Shown here in pieces: positions 52,386-60,400 of a stretch of DNA of 64,000 nt. A program made the position numbers and the translations under genes. Where the stretch lies: NCBI RefSeq assembly GCF_051846915.1, contig NZ_JBPYCR010000016.1, forward strand, positions 10,390-74,389. Direction: 5' to 3'. How positions within the stretch are numbered: the first letter of the stretch is position 1; each line of letters opens with the position of its first letter. The notes beneath the pieces were generated by a model that did no database searches, was not told the DNA's origin, and saw only the letters and a program-made list of their open reading frames with translations. Origin of the DNA: JBPYCR01 sp051846915. GTDB taxonomy: Bacteria; Bacillota; Bacilli; Bacillales; Amphibacillaceae.

Positions 52386-53182
52386 GTAATTCTATCGTTA
52401 TCGGGCAATATGTGCCTGGTGAATCTATCGTTCATCGACTTGATCCAAGAACTAAGATTATTATTATCTTTTTCTTTGTGTTATTCGTCTTTTTTGCAAA
52501 TACGTTTATCAGTTACAGCATTTTAGCAGCCTTTGTTTTAATAAGTATTTTGATCACCCGTATACAGTTGCGTTTTATTATTAAAGGGTTAACCCCAGTT
52601 TGGTTTATTATTATTTTTACATTTATATTGCATTTAATTGTAACAAAAGAAGGAAATGTCGTTTATGAAATAGGCGTCTTTGAAATCTATTCCGGTGGTA
52701 TTATCCAGGGGATTGCCATTTCTATGCGTTTTTTCTTGCTCATTTTAATGACGTCTTTACTTACGTTAACGACGACACCAATTGAAATTACTGATGCAAT
52801 TGAATATTTGCTTCATCCGCTGAAAAAGGTGAAGTTTCCTGTCCATGAGCTTGCGTTAATGATGTCGATCTCCTTGCGCTTTATTCCAACATTAATGCAG
52901 GAGACGGAAAAAATATCAAAAGCACAAGCATCCCGCGGCGTCGATTTTAAAACCGGGCCGATTAAAGAGCGCGCCAAAGCAGTTGTCCCCTTGCTCGTCC
53001 CGCTGTTTGTCAGTGCTTTTAAACGAGCCGAGGAGTTGGCGATGGCCATGGAATCACGAGGGTATCAAGGCGGTGAAGGGCGAACGAAATTACGCGCACT
53101 GCAAATGGAAAAAAGAGATATTATTATTTACATCATTTTTATCCTAGTTAGTGCAGGATTGTTTTATACTAGAAGTTATTAA
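52382..53182 (+). CDS. ecfT: ECF transporter transmembrane protein EcfT
   Basis: This scaffold subunit couples the two ATPases to S-components. The 266-residue protein has five to six membrane spans and the two coupling-helix motifs, AQASRGVDF near 181 and AMESRGYQGG near 222. The final membrane span ends just before the stop. No S-component gene is adjacent, as expected for the shared (group II) type. Confidence 0.94.
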   Translation: MSNSIVIGQYVPGESIVHRLDPRTKIIIIFFFVLFVFFANTFISYSILAAFVLISILITRIQLRFIIKGLTPVWFIIIFTFILHLIVTKEGNVVYEIGVFEIYSGGIIQGIAISMRFFLLILMTSLLTLTTTPIEITDAIEYLLHPLKKVKFPVHELALMMSISLRFIPTLMQETEKISKAQASRGVDFKTGPIKERAKAVVPLLVPLFVSAFKRAEELAMAMESRGYQGGEGRTKLRALQMEKRDIIIYIIFILVSAGLFYTRSY

Positions 53183-53210
53183 AATACGGACGAAAAGTTG
53201 TAGAAGTGTG

Positions 53211-53413
53211 TGTTCAAAAAGAGCCGAATTAGAAGCAAGAAGGTCGAAGCGGCGCAGTTTCGAGCATAAGGAAACTTCCCTGAGTCCGCATCGCACGCAG
53301 GAAAAGTCTTCTTCTTTTCCAAGGAGCGGAATGTATGTATATAGATACATGAGCGGCGGAGAAACAAGCCAACGAAGAGATTCGCTGCTAATAATTTGGT
53401 GACTTTTTGAACA
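53211..53413. repeat. Repeat family C: 203-bp element with inverted ends (MITE-like)
   Basis: The ends are inverted: TGTTCAAAAAG at 53211-53221 and CTTTTTGAACA at 53403-53413, an 11-bp perfect match. The interior is rich in paired purine runs and has no gene (short frames on both strands lack ribosome sites). Size and ends suit a non-autonomous miniature element; no clear target-site duplication can be fixed. It lies between ecfT and truA. Confidence 0.65.
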
Positions 53414-53487
53414 ACCTCTAGAAGCGACTTTTCCAGGTCTTTAAGTAATCTCTATTTAGGATAGTGGTATTGAAAAGGATGAGCGAC

Positions 53488-54240
53488 GTGGAAAAGCTGA
53501 AATGTGTAATAAGTTATGATGGGACGAACTTTTCAGGCTTTCAAATCCAACCGGGAAAGCGAACCATTCAGGGGAAAATCGAACAAGCATTGGCAAAAAT
53601 CCATAAAGGGGAACCGATACGGATACAATCGTCCGGAAGAACCGACACTGGCGTCCACGCGGAAGGTCAAGTCATCCATTTCATATCTCCTATCCAGATG
53701 CCGTCCTGGAGTTGGCAGCGGGCACTTAATACGCTATTGCCAGCTGATATTCATGTGCGGGGGGTAAAGAAAGTAGAAGATTCCTTTCATGCTCGTTATG
53801 ATGCGAAGGAGAAAGAATATCGCTACCTGATTGATCAAGTACCGGAAAAGAATGTTTTTAAGCGGAATTATGTATATCACTTCCCTTATAAACTAGATAT
53901 CGAATTGATGAAGCAAGCATGCACTTATTTTGTCGGAACACATGACTTTACTACTTTCTCTTCCGCCAAAGCAACCATTAGAGGGAGTAAGGTAAGGACA
54001 CTTTATGAAGTGTCATGCGAACGTAGAGGCAATACGATTGAGTTCATTCTAAGAGGGGACGGATTTTTGTATCATATGGTACGGATCATCGTCGGTGTCA
54101 TTCTTGCTATCGGACAAGGGAAAATACCACCGGGAGAGGTCAAAAATTTGCTCGATAAAAAGGACCGCAGACTTGCTGGAAAAACCGTACCTGCACAAGG
54201 GTTGTATTTATATGATGTCGCATATGGTGACGATGATTGA
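53488..54240 (+). CDS. truA: tRNA pseudouridine(38-40) synthase
   Basis: TruA makes pseudouridine at positions 38-40 of the tRNA anticodon arm. I chose the GTG at 53488 (AAAAGGATGAG upstream); an in-frame ATG at 53479 would add three residues and cannot be excluded. The 250-residue protein opens with LKCVISYDGTNFSGFQ and has the catalytic Asp53 in SSGRTDTGVHAEGQV. RGDGFLYHMVRIIVG and GKTVPAQGLYL are also diagnostic. The gene order ecfT-truA-rplM-rpsI is as in B. subtilis. Confidence 0.94.
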   Translation: MEKLKCVISYDGTNFSGFQIQPGKRTIQGKIEQALAKIHKGEPIRIQSSGRTDTGVHAEGQVIHFISPIQMPSWSWQRALNTLLPADIHVRGVKKVEDSFHARYDAKEKEYRYLIDQVPEKNVFKRNYVYHFPYKLDIELMKQACTYFVGTHDFTTFSSAKATIRGSKVRTLYEVSCERRGNTIEFILRGDGFLYHMVRIIVGVILAIGQGKIPPGEVKNLLDKKDRRLAGKTVPAQGLYLYDVAYGDDD

Positions 54241-54289
54241 ATGAAGAATAACAGAAGTCTAAGGAAGTGAAGAATTCACATCTAAATTC

Positions 54290-54319
54290 TTGACAAAATG
54301 CCCTAGTTTGGTATATTAT
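54290..54319 (+). promoter_or_regulatory. Promoter for rplM-rpsI
   Basis: TTGACA at 54290-54295 is followed after 16-18 bases by TATATT/TATTAT (54312-54319). The -35 is perfect consensus. Transcription would start just before the L13 leader. Confidence 0.72.
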
Positions 54320-54327
54320 ATTCTATG

Positions 54328-54400
54328 GCAATTTATTTGTATACCACATAATTAGCCCCGGAACTAATTGTGTTGAAATATAGAAATAGTGAACGAAAAT
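54328..54400 (+). promoter_or_regulatory. L13 (rplM) ribosomal protein leader
   Basis: CACATAATTAG (54345-54355) can pair with CTAATTGTG (54364-54372) around the GCCCCGGAA loop. This matches the short, conserved hairpin with a GCCCC loop known as the L13 leader in Firmicutes, in the expected place before rplM. Feedback by L13 or a partner is presumed. Confidence 0.75.
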
Positions 54401-54426
54401 GATTGAAATTTGGAGGGAAACAGATC

Positions 54427-54864
54427 ATGCGCACAACATTCATGGCGAATGAAAATAATATTGAACGCAAATGGCTCGTTGTGGATGCAGAAGGTGAACG
54501 ACTTGGACGTTTAGCGAGCGAAGTAGCTTCCATTCTTCGCGGTAAGCATAAACCAACGTACACACCACATGCAGATACAGGAGACCATGTGATTATCGTT
54601 AATGCTGAAAAAATTGAATTAACAGGTAATAAATTACAAGATAAAAAGTATTATCGTCACTCTGGCTATCCAGGTGGATTGAAAGAACGTAATGCGGCGG
54701 AAATGCGTAAGAACTACTCTGAAAAAATGATAGAGATTACGATTAAAGGCATGCTGCCAAAAGGGCCTTTAGGTCGTCAAATGCTGAAAAAATTACACGT
54801 TTATAAAGGTTCGGAACATAAAAACCAAGCACAAAAACCAGAAGTATACAAACTTCGCGGATAA
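54427..54864 (+). CDS. rplM: 50S ribosomal protein L13
   Basis: L13 is an early 50S assembly protein. The ATG at 54427 (GGAGGG about 11 bases upstream) gives 145 residues starting MRTTFMANENNIERKWLVVD. Family blocks: RLASEVASILRGKHKPTYTP and GMLPKGPLGRQMLKKLHVY. It is paired with rpsI 18 bases downstream. Confidence 0.97.
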   Translation: MRTTFMANENNIERKWLVVDAEGERLGRLASEVASILRGKHKPTYTPHADTGDHVIIVNAEKIELTGNKLQDKKYYRHSGYPGGLKERNAAEMRKNYSEKMIEITIKGMLPKGPLGRQMLKKLHVYKGSEHKNQAQKPEVYKLRG

Positions 54865-54882
54865 TAAAAGGAGGTTACACCA

Positions 54883-55275
54883 TTGGAACAAGTACAATAT
54901 TATGGCACAGGTCGTCGTAAAAGATCAACTGCACGTGTGCGCTTAGTACCGGGAACGGGCAAAGTGCTTATTAACAAACGTGATGCAGAAGAATACTTCC
55001 CATATGCGACACAACGCCTAATTTTAAAGCAACCACTCGTTGCAACTGAAACAGAAGGCACGTATGACATATTGGTTAATGTTCACGGAGGAGGATTTAC
55101 AGGCCAAGCAGGTGCAATCCGTCACGGTATTGCTCGTGCACTATTGGAAGCAGATCCGGACTACCGTACAACATTAAAGCGTGAAGGTTACTTGACGCGT
55201 GACTCCCGTATGACAGAGCGTAAGAAGTACGGTCTTCGTTCAGCTCGTCGTGCACCACAGTTCTCAAAACGTTAA
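54883..55275 (+). CDS. rpsI: 30S ribosomal protein S9
   Basis: S9 contacts the P-site tRNA with its C-terminal tail. It starts at TTG behind AAAGGAGG and has 130 residues, with YYGTGRRKRSTARVRLVPG and the ending LRSARRAPQFSKR. The 3' end of rpsI is a known integration point for mobile elements in several Firmicutes; the accessory segment begins right after it here. The coding end is intact. Confidence 0.97.
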   Translation: MEQVQYYGTGRRKRSTARVRLVPGTGKVLINKRDAEEYFPYATQRLILKQPLVATETEGTYDILVNVHGGGFTGQAGAIRHGIARALLEADPDYRTTLKREGYLTRDSRMTERKKYGLRSARRAPQFSKR

Positions 55276-55290
55276 TAAATCAACACTTGC

Positions 55291-55326
55291 AAATCCCTCA
55301 ACCACCTATGGTTGGGGGATTTTACT
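55291..55326 (+). terminator. Terminator after rpsI
   Basis: AAATCCCTCAACCA (55291-55304) pairs with TGGTTGGGGGATTT (55310-55323), followed by T residues. It marks the end of the conserved ribosomal region. Confidence 0.85.
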
Positions 55327-55361
55327 GTATATACGGTGCTTTAAAAACAGGGGAAAATTCA

Positions 55362-55405
55362 CACGTAGCATACACGTAACATACAAGTAGCATACAAATA
55401 ATTTA
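55362..55405. repeat. Short tandem repeat of 11 bases
   Basis: Three near-identical 11-base units, CACGTAGCATA, CACGTAACATA and CAAGTAGCATA, are followed by a decayed fourth (CAAATAATTTA). The array lies 87 bases after rpsI at the edge of the accessory segment. It could be protein-binding direct repeats of a mobile element or simple slippage. Confidence 0.6.
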
Positions 55406-55640
55406 AAGAAAAAGCATCCTTTCTTATAGCGTGTCAAACATATCTTCGGAAGGAAATAAGTTCCAATCAGAAATTGGGGGCCTATGCAGTGACGCCTTAT
55501 TTTGACATGATACAAGTGATTATTCTTTAGGCTACCTTGAACCTGGAGATGTTGTTTAATTGTTTATTATAATTACTATTAGTGTATTAGGGCTTTCATG
55601 GGAGGTAGTTCACCCCTTTTTGAGAAAGAGGGTAGATAAC

Positions 55641-55739
55641 ATGACGGTATTTAAATCATTGGTTCTAATGATTGTTTTTGCAACATTAACTGTGGCAATA
55701 CCGTCAGAACAAAAAAATAACCACCCGATGAATGCCTAG
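55641..55739 (+). CDS. Small hydrophobic peptide, putative holin-like type I toxin
   Basis: This 32-residue frame starts at ATG behind AGAGGGTAG and reads MTVFKSLVLMIVFATLTVAI for its first 20 residues: one membrane span followed by a short polar, charged tail. The N-terminal pattern M-T-x-F-x-[ST]-L-x-L-M-I-x-F-x-[TA]-L resembles the short peptides annotated as putative holin-like toxins (related to TxpA/BsrG type toxins). A terminator on the opposite strand inside the gene and a terminator about 70 bases downstream on this strand give the overlapping, convergent layout of type I toxin-antitoxin pairs. Function is inferred. Confidence 0.65.
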   Translation: MTVFKSLVLMIVFATLTVAIPSEQKNNHPMNA

Positions 55740-55756
55740 CCGCATTTTGGTTGGTT
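55711..55756 (-). terminator. Minus-strand terminator inside the toxin gene (antisense RNA end)
   Basis: Read on the minus strand, AACCAACC (55756-55749) pairs with GGGTGGTT (55726-55719), followed by ATTTTTTT. It would end an antisense RNA that starts downstream of the toxin gene and covers the 3' part of its message. I cannot assign the antisense promoter with confidence. Confidence 0.55.
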
Positions 55757-55807
55757 ACTTTTCTGACCTAAATAAGGTGAGCTGTCCCCTTAGGGCTTTT
55801 ACACACT

Positions 55808-55842
55808 AGACCGTTCCATGTACCAGCATGGGCGGTCTTTTA
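55808..55842 (+). terminator. Terminator of the toxin transcript
   Basis: AGACCGTTCCATG (55808-55820) pairs with CATGGGCGGTCT (55827-55838), then TTTTA. It ends the plus-strand transcript about 100 bases after the toxin stop. Confidence 0.8.
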
Positions 55843-56034
55843 TTATCATATGACTTTCTATACATAGAATACCTCATTTATTTCACAAAATAAACATGTA
55901 CTGCTCTTCACTGACTGGGTTTGCCAACCTTATTATAATGATTCAAGGTAATTTATTGGGCTTATCCAATACATATACGAATCAGTTGATAGCTTCGCTA
56001 CTTACACCAATTGACACTAATCGATGTGAAGATT

Positions 56035-56074
56035 CTCTCTATGGTGACCAAAAAGGTCAAAATTTGATAGAGAG
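56035..56074 (+). other. Nested stem-loop before the radC remnant
   Basis: CTCTCTAT (56035-56042) pairs with ATAGAGAG (56067-56074), enclosing GACC (56046) with GGTC (56055). It lies just before the remnant start and may be an RNA control element. The rest of 55843-56084 shows nothing recognisable. Confidence 0.45.
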
Positions 56075-56084
56075 GTTGATCTAA

Positions 56085-56526
56085 ATGGAAGCCACTTTAG
56101 AGATAGCACGCATTGAATAAATTATCAGAGAGGCGGAAGAAGTCACTGATTATATCATTCGTAGTCCAGAAGACGGAGCAAAGATAACGTCTCGCTTTAT
56201 TGGTCGTGATGGTCGTGAAGTTTTTTTGTTATGTGTTTAAATACGAAAAACAATGTTGTCGTGGTCCATCGTTGTCATGTTGGTTCGTTGAATTCCTAGA
56301 TTGTACATCCACGCGAGGTGTTTAAATCTGCAATACTTAATAATTCAGCATCCATCATTTTTGCGCATCAGCACCCAGGTGGTGACATAGCACCATCGAT
56401 GGAGATATTAACGTTACAAAGAGATTAGTCGAAGCTGGAAAGTTACTAGGCATTGAAGTGCTTAATCATTTAGTAATAAATAATGATAACAGTTTTACTA
56501 GCCTGAAAGTAAGAGGTTATATTTAA
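56085..56526 (+). pseudogene. radC: Decayed radC (JAB/MPN domain) gene
   Basis: Joined frames spell a RadC-like protein: REAEEVTDYIIRSPEDGAK and SRFIGRDGREVFLLC, then KNNVVVVHRCHVGSLN, VHPREVFKSAILNNSAS, IIFAHQHPGGD, and RLVEAGKLLGIEVLNHLVI with the ending VRGYI. The reading is broken by an in-frame stop at 56118 and by frame changes near 56235, 56290 and 56395. The metal-site motif reads HQHPGGD where the family has H-N-H-P-S-G-D. The N-terminal helix-hairpin-helix part is missing. RadC genes of this short type are common on mobile elements. Confidence 0.82.
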
Positions 56527-56758
56527 AAGGGAGAAACAATTCCCTTTTTATCTTCAAGAATCTACATGCTCGAATGTAAAACCTAAAAAGCAATATAAGA
56601 AGTAAAAAGATATAGTGTATATTGCGTCATTACTGAAGAATCATGTTACTAAGTGCTTTATGGTAGAATAGAGGTGTATATTCAATGAATAATTGTGTTC
56701 ATATTAAATAGATAACAATATTAGATGAAATTAATATAAAGAAAGGAGGAAGCATGAT

Positions 56759-57496
56759 TTGACAGAAGAAATAATTAAATGTAAAACCCGTGTCCAAAAA
56801 CATGGGGAAGTATTTACTCCTAAAAGAATAGTAAATAAAATGCTAGATATACCAGAAATAAAAGAAGCTTGTGAAAATCTTACGACAACATTTTTAGAGC
56901 CAGCTGCTGGCGAAGGTGCTTTTTTAGTTGCAATACTTGAGCGGAAACTAAAAATTGTATCAGGGAAGTATAATAACGATTTAGTTCAATATGAAAATTA
57001 CTCTTTACTAGCTCTAACCACACTGTATGGAATTGAATTATTAGAAGATAATGCTCAAACATGCGTGATGAATATGTTCCAAAAATATTATGATCATTAT
57101 AAAGAACAAATTGAGTATCACAATGGAGATATGAAGCAAAAAGTATTAGAGAGTGCTAAAAAAATTATTTCATTAAATATTGGAAACGGTAACTTTTTAA
57201 CTCGTAAAGCAGTAGACGGTGCTTCATTAGTTTTCAGTGATTGGAAGCCTATTAATTTAAGAAAAACGACTAAAAACATAAAAGTTCAAAGAACAGAATA
57301 TACACTTGATGAAATATATGAAAATACACAAAAAGAAAATGGTAAAGCTTTGCGACAGCCCAAAAATGAACCAGAGCAAATAGATATCTTTAGCTTTTTA
57401 GATGAAGAATTAGAGACACAAGAAGATGAAAAAGAAATGCAATATATACCAGTTAAAATAATCGACGTTTACAAAGAGGAAATGGAGGAAGTCTAA
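56759..57496 (+). CDS. N6-adenine DNA methyltransferase-like protein, small subunit with motif I only
   Basis: This 245-residue protein has the methylase start pattern GEVFTPKRIVNKML (residues 16-29) and a clear SAM-binding motif I, FLEPAAGEGAFL (45-56). No catalytic N-P-P-Y follows; the nearest segment is NIGNGNFLTRK near 140. The second half is charged and predicted linker-like. It starts at TTG behind AAAGGAGGA; a two-codon mini-frame ATG-ATT-TGA overlaps this start. Its stop shares one base with the next gene, whose product has NPPY but a weak motif I, so the two probably form one restriction-modification complex. Confidence 0.78.
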   Translation: MTEEIIKCKTRVQKHGEVFTPKRIVNKMLDIPEIKEACENLTTTFLEPAAGEGAFLVAILERKLKIVSGKYNNDLVQYENYSLLALTTLYGIELLEDNAQTCVMNMFQKYYDHYKEQIEYHNGDMKQKVLESAKKIISLNIGNGNFLTRKAVDGASLVFSDWKPINLRKTTKNIKVQRTEYTLDEIYENTQKENGKALRQPKNEPEQIDIFSFLDEELETQEDEKEMQYIPVKIIDVYKEEMEEV

Positions 57497-60400
57497 TGGA
57501 TAAGACAATCATCAAGCCTTTTGAAGAAATCGAATATAAAATCTACGGTTATACTTTGCCTGAAATTCCTACTCATGATGGCTATGTCAAAATAGGAGAT
57601 ACAACAAGAGATGCCGCTACAAGAGTTTTTGAACAAGTTGGTACAGCGGGATTAAATCCGGATATATTGTTTGAAAAACTAGCTAGGAAATCAGATGGAA
57701 GATGGTTTCGTGATAAAGAGTTTCATCGCTTTTTACTATTGAATGGGATTGAAAGAAAAGATTTCAACAGCCGAGCGGATGAATGGTTTTATTTTAATGG
57801 AATGTTAGAGAAAGCTGAAGAATTAACAGACAAATTTATTAATCGTGACTATGAAGAAATACAAATTACTGATGATAAATTTGATTATGTATTGCGAAAT
57901 GAACAGCAACAAGCTGTAGAAAAGACGCTTGAATATTATCATAGTGATCACAAAGAAAAAGAATTCTTATGGAATGCAAAGCCACGTTTTGGAAAAACAT
58001 TAACTACATATGATTTTATCCGAAATTTAAAGACAAAAAACGTATTAATCGTTACTAATCGTCCAGCAATTGCTAACTCATGGTTCGATGACTTTAAAAA
58101 GTTTATTGCATGGCAAGAACCGCATATGAAATTTGTTTCCGAAACGGAGGCTATAAGTGGTAAAGCAATGACACGACCACAATACAGGGAATATCTTGAT
58201 ACAACAACGAATCCATCACAAATTACATTTATATCTTTACAAGATTTAAAAGGAGCAAAATTTGCTGGAGGTAGACATGAAAAGTTAGAGTGGGTCGCTG
58301 GTTTAGACTGGGATGTCTTAGTAATTGACGAAGCACATGAGGGAATTGACACGAAGAAGACAGATAGGGCATTCAGTCAAATTAAAAGAAAGTTTACATT
58401 GCATTTGTCAGGAACACCATTTAAAGCATTAGCGAATAATAAATTTCATGAAGAACAAATATTTAATTGGTCTTACGTAGATGAACAGGAAGCTAAAGAA
58501 GACTGGGATCCAACTATTGGAAGTAACCCATATGAAAATCTACCTACATTAAATTTATTTACATATCAAATGAGTAAAATGATAGAAGATGAAGTAACGG
58601 CAGGTTTGCAAATTGAAAACGAAACAAACATAGATTATGCATTTGATTTAAATGAATTCTTCCGTGTAAAAGAAAATGGCCAATTTGAATATGAGGACAG
58701 TGTCATAAGGTTTTTAGATAATTTGTCATCAGGGAAGTTCCCTTTTTCTGAAAATCAATATCGAAATGAATTAAATCATACATTTTGGTTACTTCCACGG
58801 GTAAAAGCAGCGAAAGCATTGGAGAAGTTATTAAAAAGTCATCCAAGATTTAAAGAGTATGAGGTAGTGCTTGCGGCAGGAGATGGAGTTAGTATTCAAG
58901 ACGATTTAGAAGCAGAAGCATTAGATGTGAAAAAGAATATAAAAAGTTTTGATAAAGTTCGTGAAGCAATACAAAAACATGATAAAACAATTACACTTTC
59001 TGTAGGACAATTGACAACAGGTGTAACTATACCTGAATGGACAGCGGTATTTATGTTAAATAATATTGAATCACCTAGTTTATACTTTCAGGCAGCATTT
59101 AGATCACAAAACCCTTATGAATTTGAGCAGAAAGGGAAATTATATCGCAAAGAAAATGCCTATATATTTGATTTCTCTCCTGATAGAACGTTGCGCTTAT
59201 ATGATGAGTTTGCAAATAATTTAACGGGTGGTAGTTCAAAAACAAGCAGTGAAAGAAAAAGTAAGATTAAAAAGTTACTAAACTTCTTCCCTGTTATTGC
59301 TGAAGATGAAGACGGTTCGATGCATGAAATAAATGCCTCTGAAGTACTTACAATCCCGACACGTATTACATCTAGAGAAGTGGTGAAGAGAGGTTTTATG
59401 AGTAACTTGCTTTTCGCTAACATAGCAGGTATTTTCTCGGGGGATTCACCATTTAAAGAAATATTGGATAAAATACCACCGGAGAAAAACAAAAGGTTGG
59501 AGAAGCCTCGTGAAGTGGAAGTGCCAGATACGCATTTAGATGAAGAAGGAGAAGTTGACATACCAAAAGAGGTTGTCGTCGGTACATCAAAGGATATATT
59601 TGGTGATAAGATATACGCACCTATCGATGTGGTAGAAGAGGTGGCTAAGTCAATTGATGAAGCTGAAGAAAAACAGAAAGAGTCAATCAAGACTTTAGCT
59701 GGAGATATAACGAAATCATTTGCGAATGGTTTTGATAAGTTGAAAGATAATTTCAAGTTAAATAAAGGACAAACAGAAGATATAACAAAAACAGTTCATA
59801 CGACATTGGAAGATATGATCACTGATAAACATTTAGCAATGACGAACCAGGTAAAGGAAGTAGAAAGAGAGTATGAACAGAAAAAGGAAGACGCTGAACA
59901 GGAAAACAATGAGGAAGCATTGAAGATTGTAACAGAACAATATGAGGAGAAAAAGAAAGAAATAGAAACGGCTTTTACGGAAGAAATAAATAATGAGGTA
60001 GAAGAAACGATTCATACGGTTGTAGAAGAACAAATTGAAAAGGTAGAGGAAAAGAAAAAGAAAACAACGGAAGATGATGTACGTGATCATTTACGTGGAT
60101 TTGCACGTACGATTCCAGCTTTTTTAATGGCATATGGTGATGATGAAACAACATTATCTAATTTTGATGAAAACATTGATGAAGCAACGTTTGAAGATTT
60201 AACGAGTATTACAATTGATGAATTTAAAAAATTACGTGATGGTTTTGAATACGTAGATGATAGTGGAAGCGAGAAGTCGATACCAGGATTATTTAATGAA
60301 GTTGTGTTTAATGCAAGTATCCGTGAGTTTTTAGATACGAAAGAACGTTTAGCTAATTATTTCGATGAAAGTTTAGAAGAAGATATTTTTGATTATATCC

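Noticed and set aside
53151..53402. Short frames on both strands in the family C element
   Set aside because: They lie inside a repeat with inverted ends and lack ribosome sites and known domains.
55362..55405. CRISPR array
   Set aside because: The units are 11 bases, contiguous without spacers, and no cas genes are present.
59160..60090. Long minus-strand frames opposite the restriction gene
   Set aside because: They are shadows of a repetitive charged coding region; Ser/Phe/Leu-rich composition and no ribosome sites.
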